DNA from: Snodgrassella alvi_G
Lineage (GTDB): Bacteria; Pseudomonadota; Gammaproteobacteria; Burkholderiales; Neisseriaceae
Direction of reading: 5' to 3'
Assembly (NCBI GenBank): GCA_946478525.1
Contig: CAMLCH010000008.1
Coordinates: 5,888-69,887 of the forward strand
Length of the DNA: 64,000 nt
The position numbers and the translations under genes were made by a program. Positions 26,939-35,697 of this stretch are shown here, in pieces (within the stretch, counting starts at the first letter, position 1; each line of letters starts with the position of its first letter). Under the pieces are notes generated by a model. The model did not search any database, had not been told where the DNA came from, and saw nothing but the letters and a program-made list of their open reading frames with translations.

Positions 26939-28129
26939 TTATGCAACAACTTTAGCAACCACACCGGCACCAACTGTACGGCCACCTTCTCGTATCGCAA
27001 AGCGTAAACCTTCTTCCATCGCGATCGGATGAATCAGTTCAACATCTATGGTCACGTTCTCACCTGGCATTACCATTTCAACTCCTGCTGCCAAGCTCAC
27101 CGCACCTGTTACGTCTGTGGTACGGAAATAAAATTGTGGACGGTAGTTCGCAAAGAACGGAGTATGACGACCACCTTCTTCTTTGCTCAACACATATACT
27201 TCTGCTGAGAATTTTGTATGCGGAGTAATGCTACCTGGTTTAGCCAATACTTGACCACGCTCTACTTCTTCGCGTTTAGTACCACGCAACAATACACCTA
27301 CGTTGTCACCTGCCTGACCCTGATCCAGCAATTTGCGGAACATTTCCACACCAGTACATGTGGTTTTCTGGGTGTCTTTCAGACCAACGATTTCAATTTC
27401 ATCACCTACATTGATTACACCGCGTTCTACACGACCAGTAACCACGGTACCACGACCTGAAATTGAGAATACGTCTTCAATTGGCAACAAGAATGGTTTG
27501 TCTACTGCACGTTCCGGGGTAGGAATGTAGCTGTCCAATGCATCTGCCAAAGCCAGAATAGAAGCTTCACCGATGTCTGACTGGTCACCTTCCAGTGCTT
27601 TCAGCGCAGAACCTTTAATCAATGGAACATCATCGCCTGGGAATTCATAGCTAGACAGCAAATCACGGATTTCCATTTCTACTAGTTCTAGCAACTCTTC
27701 ATCATCAACCATGTCACATTTGTTCATGTAAACGATGATGTAAGGTACGCCTACCTGACGAGCCAACAGAATATGCTCACGAGTTTGTGGCATTGGACCA
27801 TCAGCTGCTGATACTACCAGAATCGCGCCGTCCATCTGGGCAGCACCGGTAATCATGTTTTTTACGTAGTCCGCGTGTCCCGGGCAGTCAACGTGTGCAT
27901 AGTGACGTTCTGCGGTTTCGTATTCTACGTGTGAAGTATTAATGGTAATACCACGGGCTTTTTCTTCCGGGGCATTGTCAATCTGATCATAAGCTTTAGC
28001 TGCACCACCAAATTTCTTGGATAAAATGGTACAGATTGCAGCGGTCAATGTGGTTTTACCATGGTCAACGTGACCAATGGTGCCAACGTTTACGTGCGGT
28101 TTGCTCCGCTCGAATTTTTCTTTAGCCAT
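26939..28129 (-). CDS. tuf: Elongation factor Tu, copy 1 (str operon)
   Basis: 396 residues. EF-Tu is the GTPase that delivers aminoacyl-tRNA to the ribosome. It has the G1 motif GHVDHGKTTLT, the effector region RGITINTSHVEYE, the DCPGHADYVKNM G3 motif and NKCD G4. Domains II and III follow, with the C-terminal REGGRTVGAGVVAKVVA. The protein is identical to the one encoded at 43670-44860, and the DNA looks the same line by line. It lies between fusA and rpsJ. Two identical tuf genes, kept alike by gene conversion, are the rule in proteobacteria. Confidence 0.98.
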   Translation of the reverse strand: MAKEKFERSKPHVNVGTIGHVDHGKTTLTAAICTILSKKFGGAAKAYDQIDNAPEEKARGITINTSHVEYETAERHYAHVDCPGHADYVKNMITGAAQMDGAILVVSAADGPMPQTREHILLARQVGVPYIIVYMNKCDMVDDEELLELVEMEIRDLLSSYEFPGDDVPLIKGSALKALEGDQSDIGEASILALADALDSYIPTPERAVDKPFLLPIEDVFSISGRGTVVTGRVERGVINVGDEIEIVGLKDTQKTTCTGVEMFRKLLDQGQAGDNVGVLLRGTKREEVERGQVLAKPGSITPHTKFSAEVYVLSKEEGGRHTPFFANYRPQFYFRTTDVTGAVSLAAGVEMVMPGENVTIDVELIHPIAMEEGLRFAIREGGRTVGAGVVAKVVA

Positions 28130-28170
28130 GAGCTAAGTTTCCTTGAATAAAGATCGATTAAAGAACGATG

Positions 28171-28200
28171 ATAACCTAAAAGCTTGTGCTTTTAGGTTAT
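28171..28200 (-). promoter_or_regulatory. 13-bp intercistronic hairpin between fusA and tuf
   Basis: ATAACCTAAAAGC pairs exactly with GCTTTTAGGTTAT around a four-base loop, right after the fusA stop. No T-run follows on the minus strand, so it is more likely an RNA processing or stabilising element, or a weak attenuator, than a full terminator. Confidence 0.5.
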
Positions 28201-28211
28201 CTATAAACACT

Positions 28212-30314
28212 TTAGCCTTTACGTGCAGCAATCACTTGCTCAGCAACGTTAGTAGGTGCTTCAGCGTATTTTTTAAACTCCATGGAGTAAGTAGCGCGAC
28301 CCTGAGTAGCAGAGCGTAGATCGGTTGAGTAACCAAACATTTCTGCTAATGGCACTTCAGCACGAACTTTCTTGCCCCCGATGCCATCATCGTCCATACC
28401 CAATACGATACCCCGACGACGGTTCAGGTCACCCATTACATCGCCCATGTAGTCTTCCGGTGTTTCTACTTCAACCGCCATAATAGGCTCCAGCAATGCC
28501 GGAGAAGCTTTGCGCATACCGTCTTTGAATGCCATTGAGCCGGCCAATTCAAACGCGATTTGCGAAGAGTCTACATCATGGTAAGAACCGAAGGTCAGGC
28601 GCACACGAATATCCACAACTGGATAACCGGCCAAAATACCATTGGTCATGGTATCGCGAATACCTTTATCCACAGACGGAATAAATTCACGTGGAATCAC
28701 ACCACCTTTAATTTCGTCAATGAATTCGTAATTCACACCACCTGGTTCCAAAGGTTCCATAGTGATCACTACATGACCATACTGACCTTTACCGCCAGAC
28801 TGTTTCACGTATTTGGCTTCGGATTCCACTGATTTACGGATGGTTTCACGATAAGCAACCTGAGGTGCACCCACATTAGCTTCCACACCAAATTCGCGTT
28901 TCATGCGGTCAACAATAATTTCCAGATGCAATTCACCCATACCGGAAATAATAGTTTGTCCAGATTCTTCATCTGTTTTCACGCGGAAAGACGGATCTTC
29001 CTTGGCCAGACGGTTCAGAGCCAGACCCATTTTTTCCTGATCAGCTTTGGTTTTAGGTTCAACTGCCACGTGGATAACTGGTTCTGGGAATTCCATACGT
29101 TCCAGAATAATTGGCGCATCAGCATCACACAGTGTTTCACCGGTAGTGACATCTTTCAGACCAATTACAGCTGCAATATCACCAGCACGAACTTCTTCGA
29201 TCTCATCGCGATCGTTAGCCTTCATCTGTACCAGACGACCAATACGTTCTTTGGTGCCTTTAACAGAGTTAACTACGGTATCACCGGATTTCACCACGCC
29301 GGAATACACACGGATGAAAGTCAGCTGACCAACGTATTTATCATTCATCAGTTTAAATGCCAATGCAGAGAATTTCTCTTCATCGCTGGCTTTACGACTG
29401 TCTTTTTCACCGTCTGGTTTTTCACCGGCTACTGGCGGAATGTCTGTCGGACTTGGCAAATACTCAACCACAGCATCCAGCAGACGCTGTACACCTTTGT
29501 TCTTAAATGCAGAACCACACAGTACCGGCTGAATTTCGCCAGCCAAAGTACGGGTACGCAGGGCAGCTACGATTTCTTCCTCGCTCAGCTCTTCGCCACC
29601 GAGGTATTTTTCCATCAATTCTTCGTTGGCTTCAGCCGCAGCTTCGACCATTTTTTCGCGCCACTCTTCAGCTACGTCTTTCAGATCAGCAGGAATCTCA
29701 GCATACTCAAATTTCAAACCCTGAGTTGCGTCATCCCAAACGATCGCCTGCATTTTTAGCAGATCCACTACGCCTTCAAAGCCATCTTCAGCACCAACTG
29801 GAATCACAACTGGTACCGGATTGGCACGCAGACGAGTCTGCATCTGTTCAACCACACGGAAGAAATTAGCACCCTGACGGTCCATTTTGTTTACAAAAGC
29901 CAGACGAGGTACTTTGTATTTATTGGCCTGACGCCATACAGTTTCAGACTGAGGCTGTACACCGCCAACAGCACAGTAAACCATTACTGCACCATCCAGC
30001 ACACGCATAGAACGCTCTACCTCAACGGTAAAGTCTACGTGTCCCGGGGTATCAATAATATTTAAACGATGTTCTTTAAACTGGCCTGCCATACCCTTCC
30101 AGAAAGTGGTCACAGCAGCAGAGGTAATAGTAATACCACGTTCCTGTTCCTGTTCCATCCAGTCGGTAGTGGCCGCACCGTCATGTACTTCACCCAATTT
30201 GTGGGTCATGCCGGTGTAGAACAAGATACGTTCTGAAGTGGTAGTTTTACCAGCATCAATATGAGCAGAAATACCGATATTGCGGTATTGCTCAATAGGG
30301 GTTTTACGAGCCAC
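28212..30314 (-). CDS. fusA: Elongation factor G
   Basis: 700 residues, full length. EF-G drives translocation of tRNA and mRNA on the ribosome. G motifs: AHIDAGKTTTSERILF, RGITITSAAVTTF, DTPGHVDFTVEVERSM and NKMDRQGANF. The domain IV tip is also present (YGHVVITMEPLEPGGVNYEF, then GYPVVDIRVRL). The start codon is GTG at 30314, with AAAGG upstream. It lies 18 bases after rpsG, within the str operon. Confidence 0.98.
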   Translation of the reverse strand: MARKTPIEQYRNIGISAHIDAGKTTTSERILFYTGMTHKLGEVHDGAATTDWMEQEQERGITITSAAVTTFWKGMAGQFKEHRLNIIDTPGHVDFTVEVERSMRVLDGAVMVYCAVGGVQPQSETVWRQANKYKVPRLAFVNKMDRQGANFFRVVEQMQTRLRANPVPVVIPVGAEDGFEGVVDLLKMQAIVWDDATQGLKFEYAEIPADLKDVAEEWREKMVEAAAEANEELMEKYLGGEELSEEEIVAALRTRTLAGEIQPVLCGSAFKNKGVQRLLDAVVEYLPSPTDIPPVAGEKPDGEKDSRKASDEEKFSALAFKLMNDKYVGQLTFIRVYSGVVKSGDTVVNSVKGTKERIGRLVQMKANDRDEIEEVRAGDIAAVIGLKDVTTGETLCDADAPIILERMEFPEPVIHVAVEPKTKADQEKMGLALNRLAKEDPSFRVKTDEESGQTIISGMGELHLEIIVDRMKREFGVEANVGAPQVAYRETIRKSVESEAKYVKQSGGKGQYGHVVITMEPLEPGGVNYEFIDEIKGGVIPREFIPSVDKGIRDTMTNGILAGYPVVDIRVRLTFGSYHDVDSSQIAFELAGSMAFKDGMRKASPALLEPIMAVEVETPEDYMGDVMGDLNRRRGIVLGMDDDGIGGKKVRAEVPLAEMFGYSTDLRSATQGRATYSMEFKKYAEAPTNVAEQVIAARKG

Positions 30315-30332
30315 GATAATTGCCTTTCTGCA

Positions 30333-30803
30333 TTAGAAGCGGAAGTGAGAGAAGGCTTTATTGGCTTCAGCCATACGATGTACTTCCTCACGTTTTTTCA
30401 ATGCGCCGCCGCGGCCTTCAGCCGCATCAATCAATTCTCCAGCCAGACGCAAATCCATGGATTTTTCACCGCGTTTACGAGCTGCATCGCGTACCCAACG
30501 CATGGCCAGAGCCAAACGACGAGCAGGACGAACCTCAACAGGAACTTGATAGTTAGCACCACCAACACGACGACTTTTTACTTCTACAATCGGTTTGGCA
30601 TTGGCAATCGCTTCGTTAAACACTTCAATGGCTTCTTTGCCGGTTTTTTTCTCAATCTGTTCCAGAGCACCATATACAATGCGTTCTGCTACAGATTTTT
30701 TACCGTCAATCATCAGCACATTCATGAATTTGGACAATTCGATACTGCCGAATTTTGGATCTGGCAATATGTCACGTTTTGGGACTTCTCTACGTCTTGG
30801 CAT
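30333..30803 (-). CDS. rpsG: 30S ribosomal protein S7
   Basis: 156 residues, full length: MPRRREVPKRDILPDPKFGS at the start and IDAAEGRGGALKKREEVHRM near the end. S7 binds the 3' major domain of 16S rRNA and nucleates assembly of the 30S head; in E. coli it is also the translational repressor of the str operon. It lies 92 bases downstream of rpsL; this gap is where a regulatory fold could sit. Confidence 0.98.
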   Translation of the reverse strand: MPRRREVPKRDILPDPKFGSIELSKFMNVLMIDGKKSVAERIVYGALEQIEKKTGKEAIEVFNEAIANAKPIVEVKSRRVGGANYQVPVEVRPARRLALAMRWVRDAARKRGEKSMDLRLAGELIDAAEGRGGALKKREEVHRMAEANKAFSHFRF

Positions 30804-30895
30804 TTCAATTTCCTTAAACTATTCAGCTGGGGTTCACCCACGAATATTTATGTAAATATTCACTTACTCGACAGTTAAACTGCCGATGCGCCCAC

Positions 30896-31267
30896 TTATT
30901 TAGGACGTTTAGCACCGTATTTAGAACGGGATTGTTTGCGGTCTTTAACACCAGCGGTGTCCAGAGAACCACGAACGGTGTGGTAACGCACACCTGGCAA
31001 GTCTTTTACACGACCACCACGAATCAGCACTACGCTGTGTTCCTGCAGGTTGTGGCCTTCACCACCGATGTATGAAATCACTTCATAACCATTGGTCAGA
31101 CGCACTTTGCATACTTTACGCAAAGCTGAGTTAGGTTTTTTTGGAGTAGTAGTGTATACACGAGTACACACACCACGTTTTTGAGGACAAGCCTCTAAAG
31201 CAGGTACTTTGTTGACGTAAACCGGAGCCTGACGTCCTTTGCGTACCAATTGGTTGATTGTAGGCAT
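30896..31267 (-). CDS. rpsL: 30S ribosomal protein S12
   Basis: 123 residues, full length. S12 sits at the decoding centre. The streptomycin-target loops TTPKKPNSALRK and GGRVKDLPGVRYH carry the usual wild-type lysines, so no classical streptomycin resistance mutation is present. First gene of the str operon, preceded by its own promoter and a 5' hairpin, and by the rpoC terminator further up. Confidence 0.98.
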   Translation of the reverse strand: MPTINQLVRKGRQAPVYVNKVPALEACPQKRGVCTRVYTTTPKKPNSALRKVCKVRLTNGYEVISYIGGEGHNLQEHSVVLIRGGRVKDLPGVRYHTVRGSLDTAGVKDRKQSRSKYGAKRPK

Positions 31268-31290
31268 ATTTTCTCTTTTCCTGTTGAGTC

Positions 31291-31323
31291 AATACTTTGC
31301 CGACACTATGCCGGCAAAGTATT
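31291..31323 (-). promoter_or_regulatory. 5' leader hairpin of rpsL
   Basis: AATACTTTGCCG and CGGCAAAGTATT form a 12-bp perfect stem with a nine-base loop. It begins at the predicted first bases of the rpsL mRNA and ends about 20 bases before the ribosome site. A stable 5' hairpin may protect the mRNA from RNase E/RppH or take part in regulation; it has no terminator T-run. Confidence 0.55.
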
Positions 31324-31325
31324 CA

Positions 31326-31355
31326 ATTTTAGCATCTTGCAATATTCTTAGTCAA
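31326..31355 (-). promoter_or_regulatory. Putative promoter of the str operon
   Basis: On the minus strand a -35 TTGACT (complement of 31350-31355) and a -10 TAAAAT (complement of 31326-31331) are 18 bases apart, between the rpoC terminator and rpsL. The predicted start falls at the 5' hairpin. Confidence 0.65.
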
Positions 31356-31408
31356 GACACCTAACCTTTTAAGTCTCTAAAATATATATGATTAGAAGCA
31401 CAAAAAAT

Positions 31409-31437
31409 AAAACCGCTGAAATAAATTCAGCGGTTTT
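31409..31437 (-). terminator. Rho-independent terminator after rpoC
   Basis: A 12-bp stem AAAACCGCTGAA / TTCAGCGGTTTT with a five-base loop and flanking T-run lies 27 bases after the rpoC stop, separating the rpoBC operon from the str operon. Confidence 0.88.
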
Positions 31438-31463
31438 ACTATCATGCCTGATCAGTATAAAAA

Positions 31464-34400
31464 TTAATCGTTCTGATCAACAGTTTCTGCAGCTACCTGT
31501 TGTTGCCATTTCTGGCGACGGCTACGATGGTAGGTCAGACCAGTACCTGCTGGAATCAGACGACCAACGATTACGTTTTCTTTCAGACCACGCAAATCAT
31601 CGCGTTTACCCATAATAGCAGCCTCAGTTAGCACACGGGTAGTTTCCTGGAAGGATGCAGCAGAAATAAACGAATCGGTAGACAATGATGCTTTAGTAAT
31701 ACCCAGCAATACATTGTCAAAGCGTACCGGTTCTTTACCTTCTGCCAGCAATTTCTCGTTGGCAATCATTACATCACCGCGTTCAACCTGCTCACCGGTA
31801 ATGAAGTGACTGTCACCGGCATCGGCAATATTTACCCGGCGCAGCATCTGGCGAATGATCACTTCGATATGCTTATCGGAAATCTTCACACCTTGCAGAC
31901 GATACACTTCCTGTACTTCCTGCACGATATAACGAGCCAGCGCCTCAATACCCTGCAAGCGCAGAATATCATGCGGATCAACAGCACCATCTACAATCAC
32001 TTCACCGCGATTCACCACCTGGCCATCATGTACCAACACCTGTTTTTCTTTGGAAATCAGGGTTTCATAAGCCACACCGTCTGCATCAGTGATAATCAGA
32101 CGCTGTTTACCCTTGGTTTCCTTACCGAAAGAAACAGTACCAGTAACTTCAGCCAGCATACCCACATCTTTCGGAGTACGTGCTTCGAACAATTCAGCTA
32201 CACGTGGCAGACCACCGGTAATATCGCGGGTTTTGGATGAAGCTTGAGGAATACGAGCCAGTACATCACCTTTACCCACTTCCTGCCCTTCTCGTACGGT
32301 AATCACCGCACCAACCGGGAAGGCCATGGAAACAGCAGTTTCGCTACCTGCCATACGAATTTCTTCGCCTTTATCATCCAGCAGTTTTACTGTCGGACGC
32401 AACAGTTTAGACTGAGTAGAGGAACGACGTTTACCATCAATAACCACCAGAGTAGACAAACCAGTAACATCATCGGTCTGTTTAGCTACAGTAACGCCTT
32501 CTTCGATATTTTCAAAGCGGACACGACCGGCAAACTCGGTAATCATCGGACGGGTATGCGGATCCCATGTAGCCAGTGTCTGACCGGCTTTCACCACACC
32601 ACCATCTTTTACCTGCAATAATGCACCGTAAGGTACTTTATGGCGTTCACGCTCACGACCAATATCGTCATGAATCACAATTTCGGATGAACGACCAATA
32701 ACAACCAATTCACCTTTGTTATTAGCCACATAACGCATCTGACTGGAGAAGCGAACCGTACCACCAGATTTAGCTTCTACCTGACTAGCAGCAGCAGCTC
32801 GTGAAGCAGCACCACCAATATGGAAGGTACGCATGGTCAGCTGGGTACCTGGTTCACCAATAGATTGCGCAGCAATCACACCAACAGATTCACCGGCATT
32901 AACCAGTTTACCGCGTGCCAGATCGCGACCATAACATTTGGCACACAATCCATGACGTGTTTTACAGGTAATTGGTGTACGTACTTTAATTTCATCCACA
33001 CCTGAGTTATCAATCAGCTCAACCAGACTCTCATTGAGCAAGGTACCAGAATCAACTAATGTCTCACCACTGGTTGGATCGACTACATCTTCTGCTGTCA
33101 CCCGACCCAAGACGCGATCGCGTAATGACTCAATAATGTCACCACCTTGTACCACTGCTTTCATCACAAAGCCGTCATTAGTACCACAATCATCTTCTAC
33201 TACCACCAAGTCTTGTGTCACATCAACCAGACGACGGGTCAGATAACCGGAGTTAGCGGTTTTCAATGCTGTATCAGCCAGACCTTTACGGGCACCGTGA
33301 GTAGAAATAAAATACTGTAATACCGTCAGACCTTCGCGAAAGTTAGAAGTAATCGGTGTTTCAATAATGGAACCATCCGGTTTCGCCATCAAACCACGCA
33401 TACCAGACAACTGTTTAATCTGAGCAGCAGAACCACGGGCACCAGAGTCGGCCATCATGTAAATTGAGTTAAATGACTCCTGATCAACCAGATTACCTTC
33501 GCGGTCAACCACTTTCTGAGTAGACAGATTATCCATCATCGCTTTGGCAATCTTGTCACCGGTACGACCCCAGATATCAACTACTTTATTGTAACGTTCG
33601 CCATTGGTTACCAGACCCTGACGGTACTGGTCTTCAATTTCTTTCACTTCAGCATTAGCCTCAGCCAGCAACTGTGGTTTACTTTCCGGTACCAACATAT
33701 CGTCAACACAGATTGAAATACCGGCACGAGTTGAGAATGCATAACCGGTATACATCAGATGGTCAGCAAAAATGACCGTATCACGTAATCCGCAGCGGCG
33801 GAATGAGGCATTAATCAGCTTAGAAATTTCTTTTTTCTTCAGCGTTTTATTAATATGCTCGAAGGACAAACCTTTTGGCAGAATCTCTGACAACAGAGCA
33901 CGGCCAACTGTAGTTTCATAGCGATTAACTACCGGTACAAATTCGTCCTGACCATTTTTCACCCATTCGCGCAAACGCACAGTAATTTTGGTACCAAGTT
34001 CAACCTGACGAGTCTGGTAGGCACGGTGTACTTCTTTCACATCGGCAAATAGGCTGCCTTCACCTTTACCATTAATTTTGTCACGAGTCATGTAATACAG
34101 ACCCAAAACAATATCCTGAGATGGTACGATAATCGGGTCACCATTAGCCGGTGACAATACGTTATTCGATGCCAGCATCAGAGTACGCGCTTCCATCTGC
34201 GCTTCCAGACTTAATGGTACGTGCACTGCCATCTGGTCACCGTCAAAGTCGGCGTTAAATGCAGTACATACCAGCGGATGCAGCTGAATTGCCTTACCTT
34301 CAATCAGAATCGGTTCAAATGCCTGAATACCCAAACGGTGCAAAGTTGGCGCACGGTTGAGCAGAATCGGATGCTCACGAATAACATCTTCAAGGATATC

Positions 34401-35639
34401 CCAGACAATCGGCTCTTCCTGTTCCACCATCTTTTTGGCTTTTTTGATGGTAGTTACGGTCGGATCTAACTGCTCGAGTTTATGGAAAATAAATGGTTTG
34501 AACAGTTCCAAAGCCATTTTTTTCGGCAAACCGCACTGGTGCAGACGCAGGTACGGACCAACAGTAATCACAGAACGGCCAGAGTAATCAACGCGTTTAC
34601 CCAGCAGATTCTGACGAAAACGACCGCCCTTACCTTTAATCATATCTGCCAGTGATTTCAGCGGACGCTTATTAGCACCAGTCATGGCCTTACCACGACG
34701 ACCATTATCCAACAATGAATCTACCGCTTCCTGCAACATACGTTTTTCATTACGAACAATGATATCCGGCGCACGCAATTCAAGCAGACGTTTCAGACGA
34801 TTATTACGGTTAATGACGCGACGATACAGGTCATTCAAATCAGAAGTAGCAAAACGACCACCATCCAACGGCACCAGCGGACGTAAATCCGGTGGCAACA
34901 CTGGCAGCACATCCATAATCATCCATTCCAGTTTCATACCGGAACGCTGGAAAGCTTCCAGAACTTTCAGCCGTTTAGCAATTTTTTTGATTTTGGTATC
35001 TGAACTGGTTGAGTCCAGCTCTTGACGCAATACTGTAACCTCATGGGCAATATCCATAGCGCGCAATAAATCGCGAATGCCTTCTGCCCCCATTTTGGCT
35101 TCAAAATCACCACCAAACTCTTCATATTTATTAATGTATTCTTCTTCAGTGAGTAACTGGCGTGGCTGCAATGAAGTCAGCCCAGCATCAGTCACCACAA
35201 AAGCTTCAAAATACAGAATTCGTTCAATGTCACGCAAGGTCATATCTAATACCATACCCAGACGGGATGGCAAAGATTTCAGAAACCAGATATGCGCAAC
35301 TGGTGCAGCCAGTTCAATATGTCCCATGCGCTCGCGACGTACTTTGGACAAAGTTACTTCCACACCACATTTTTCACAGGTTACCCCGCGAAATTTCAAA
35401 CGTTTGTATTTACCACACAAACATTCATAATCTTTAATCGGGCCAAAAATTTTGGCACAAAACAGGCCATCACGTTCCGGTTTAAAAGTACGGTAATTAA
35501 TCGTTTCCGGTTTTTTCACTTCACCGTACGACCAAGAACGAATGGTATCCGGCGATGCAATGCCGATTTTAATTGCGTCAAATTCTTCTTCGGCACTGGT
35601 ATTTTGCAGCGGACTAAATAAGTCTGATAAAGCTTTCAT
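31464..35639 (-). CDS. rpoC: DNA-directed RNA polymerase subunit beta'
   Basis: 1391 residues, full length. The catalytic NADFDGDQMAVH loop holds the magnesium at the active centre. The N-terminal zinc-binding element (CLCGKYKRLKFRGVTCEKCG), the bridge helix and trigger loop region (GARGSAAQIKQLSGMRGLMA, TANSGYLTRRLVDV) and the second zinc site (CKTRHGLCAKCYGRDLARG) are all present. It follows rpoB by 58 bases and is closed by a strong terminator. Confidence 0.98.
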   Translation of the reverse strand: MKALSDLFSPLQNTSAEEEFDAIKIGIASPDTIRSWSYGEVKKPETINYRTFKPERDGLFCAKIFGPIKDYECLCGKYKRLKFRGVTCEKCGVEVTLSKVRRERMGHIELAAPVAHIWFLKSLPSRLGMVLDMTLRDIERILYFEAFVVTDAGLTSLQPRQLLTEEEYINKYEEFGGDFEAKMGAEGIRDLLRAMDIAHEVTVLRQELDSTSSDTKIKKIAKRLKVLEAFQRSGMKLEWMIMDVLPVLPPDLRPLVPLDGGRFATSDLNDLYRRVINRNNRLKRLLELRAPDIIVRNEKRMLQEAVDSLLDNGRRGKAMTGANKRPLKSLADMIKGKGGRFRQNLLGKRVDYSGRSVITVGPYLRLHQCGLPKKMALELFKPFIFHKLEQLDPTVTTIKKAKKMVEQEEPIVWDILEDVIREHPILLNRAPTLHRLGIQAFEPILIEGKAIQLHPLVCTAFNADFDGDQMAVHVPLSLEAQMEARTLMLASNNVLSPANGDPIIVPSQDIVLGLYYMTRDKINGKGEGSLFADVKEVHRAYQTRQVELGTKITVRLREWVKNGQDEFVPVVNRYETTVGRALLSEILPKGLSFEHINKTLKKKEISKLINASFRRCGLRDTVIFADHLMYTGYAFSTRAGISICVDDMLVPESKPQLLAEANAEVKEIEDQYRQGLVTNGERYNKVVDIWGRTGDKIAKAMMDNLSTQKVVDREGNLVDQESFNSIYMMADSGARGSAAQIKQLSGMRGLMAKPDGSIIETPITSNFREGLTVLQYFISTHGARKGLADTALKTANSGYLTRRLVDVTQDLVVVEDDCGTNDGFVMKAVVQGGDIIESLRDRVLGRVTAEDVVDPTSGETLVDSGTLLNESLVELIDNSGVDEIKVRTPITCKTRHGLCAKCYGRDLARGKLVNAGESVGVIAAQSIGEPGTQLTMRTFHIGGAASRAAAASQVEAKSGGTVRFSSQMRYVANNKGELVVIGRSSEIVIHDDIGRERERHKVPYGALLQVKDGGVVKAGQTLATWDPHTRPMITEFAGRVRFENIEEGVTVAKQTDDVTGLSTLVVIDGKRRSSTQSKLLRPTVKLLDDKGEEIRMAGSETAVSMAFPVGAVITVREGQEVGKGDVLARIPQASSKTRDITGGLPRVAELFEARTPKDVGMLAEVTGTVSFGKETKGKQRLIITDADGVAYETLISKEKQVLVHDGQVVNRGEVIVDGAVDPHDILRLQGIEALARYIVQEVQEVYRLQGVKISDKHIEVIIRQMLRRVNIADAGDSHFITGEQVERGDVMIANEKLLAEGKEPVRFDNVLLGITKASLSTDSFISAASFQETTRVLTEAAIMGKRDDLRGLKENVIVGRLIPAGTGLTYHRSRRQKWQQQVAAETVDQND

Positions 35640-35697
35640 ATTTGCTCCTGACGATGTCGTATGCGGTGTGACTCACGCCACATACGACCGGTGTCGA

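Noticed and set aside
28926..29759. Long plus-strand open frame of 277 codons
   Set aside because: Antisense shadow of fusA, rich in Phe, His and Thr as expected from reversed codons of a conserved gene.
31806..32621. Plus-strand open frames opposite rpoC
   Set aside because: Antisense shadows of a universally conserved gene, with no start signals or plausible protein composition.
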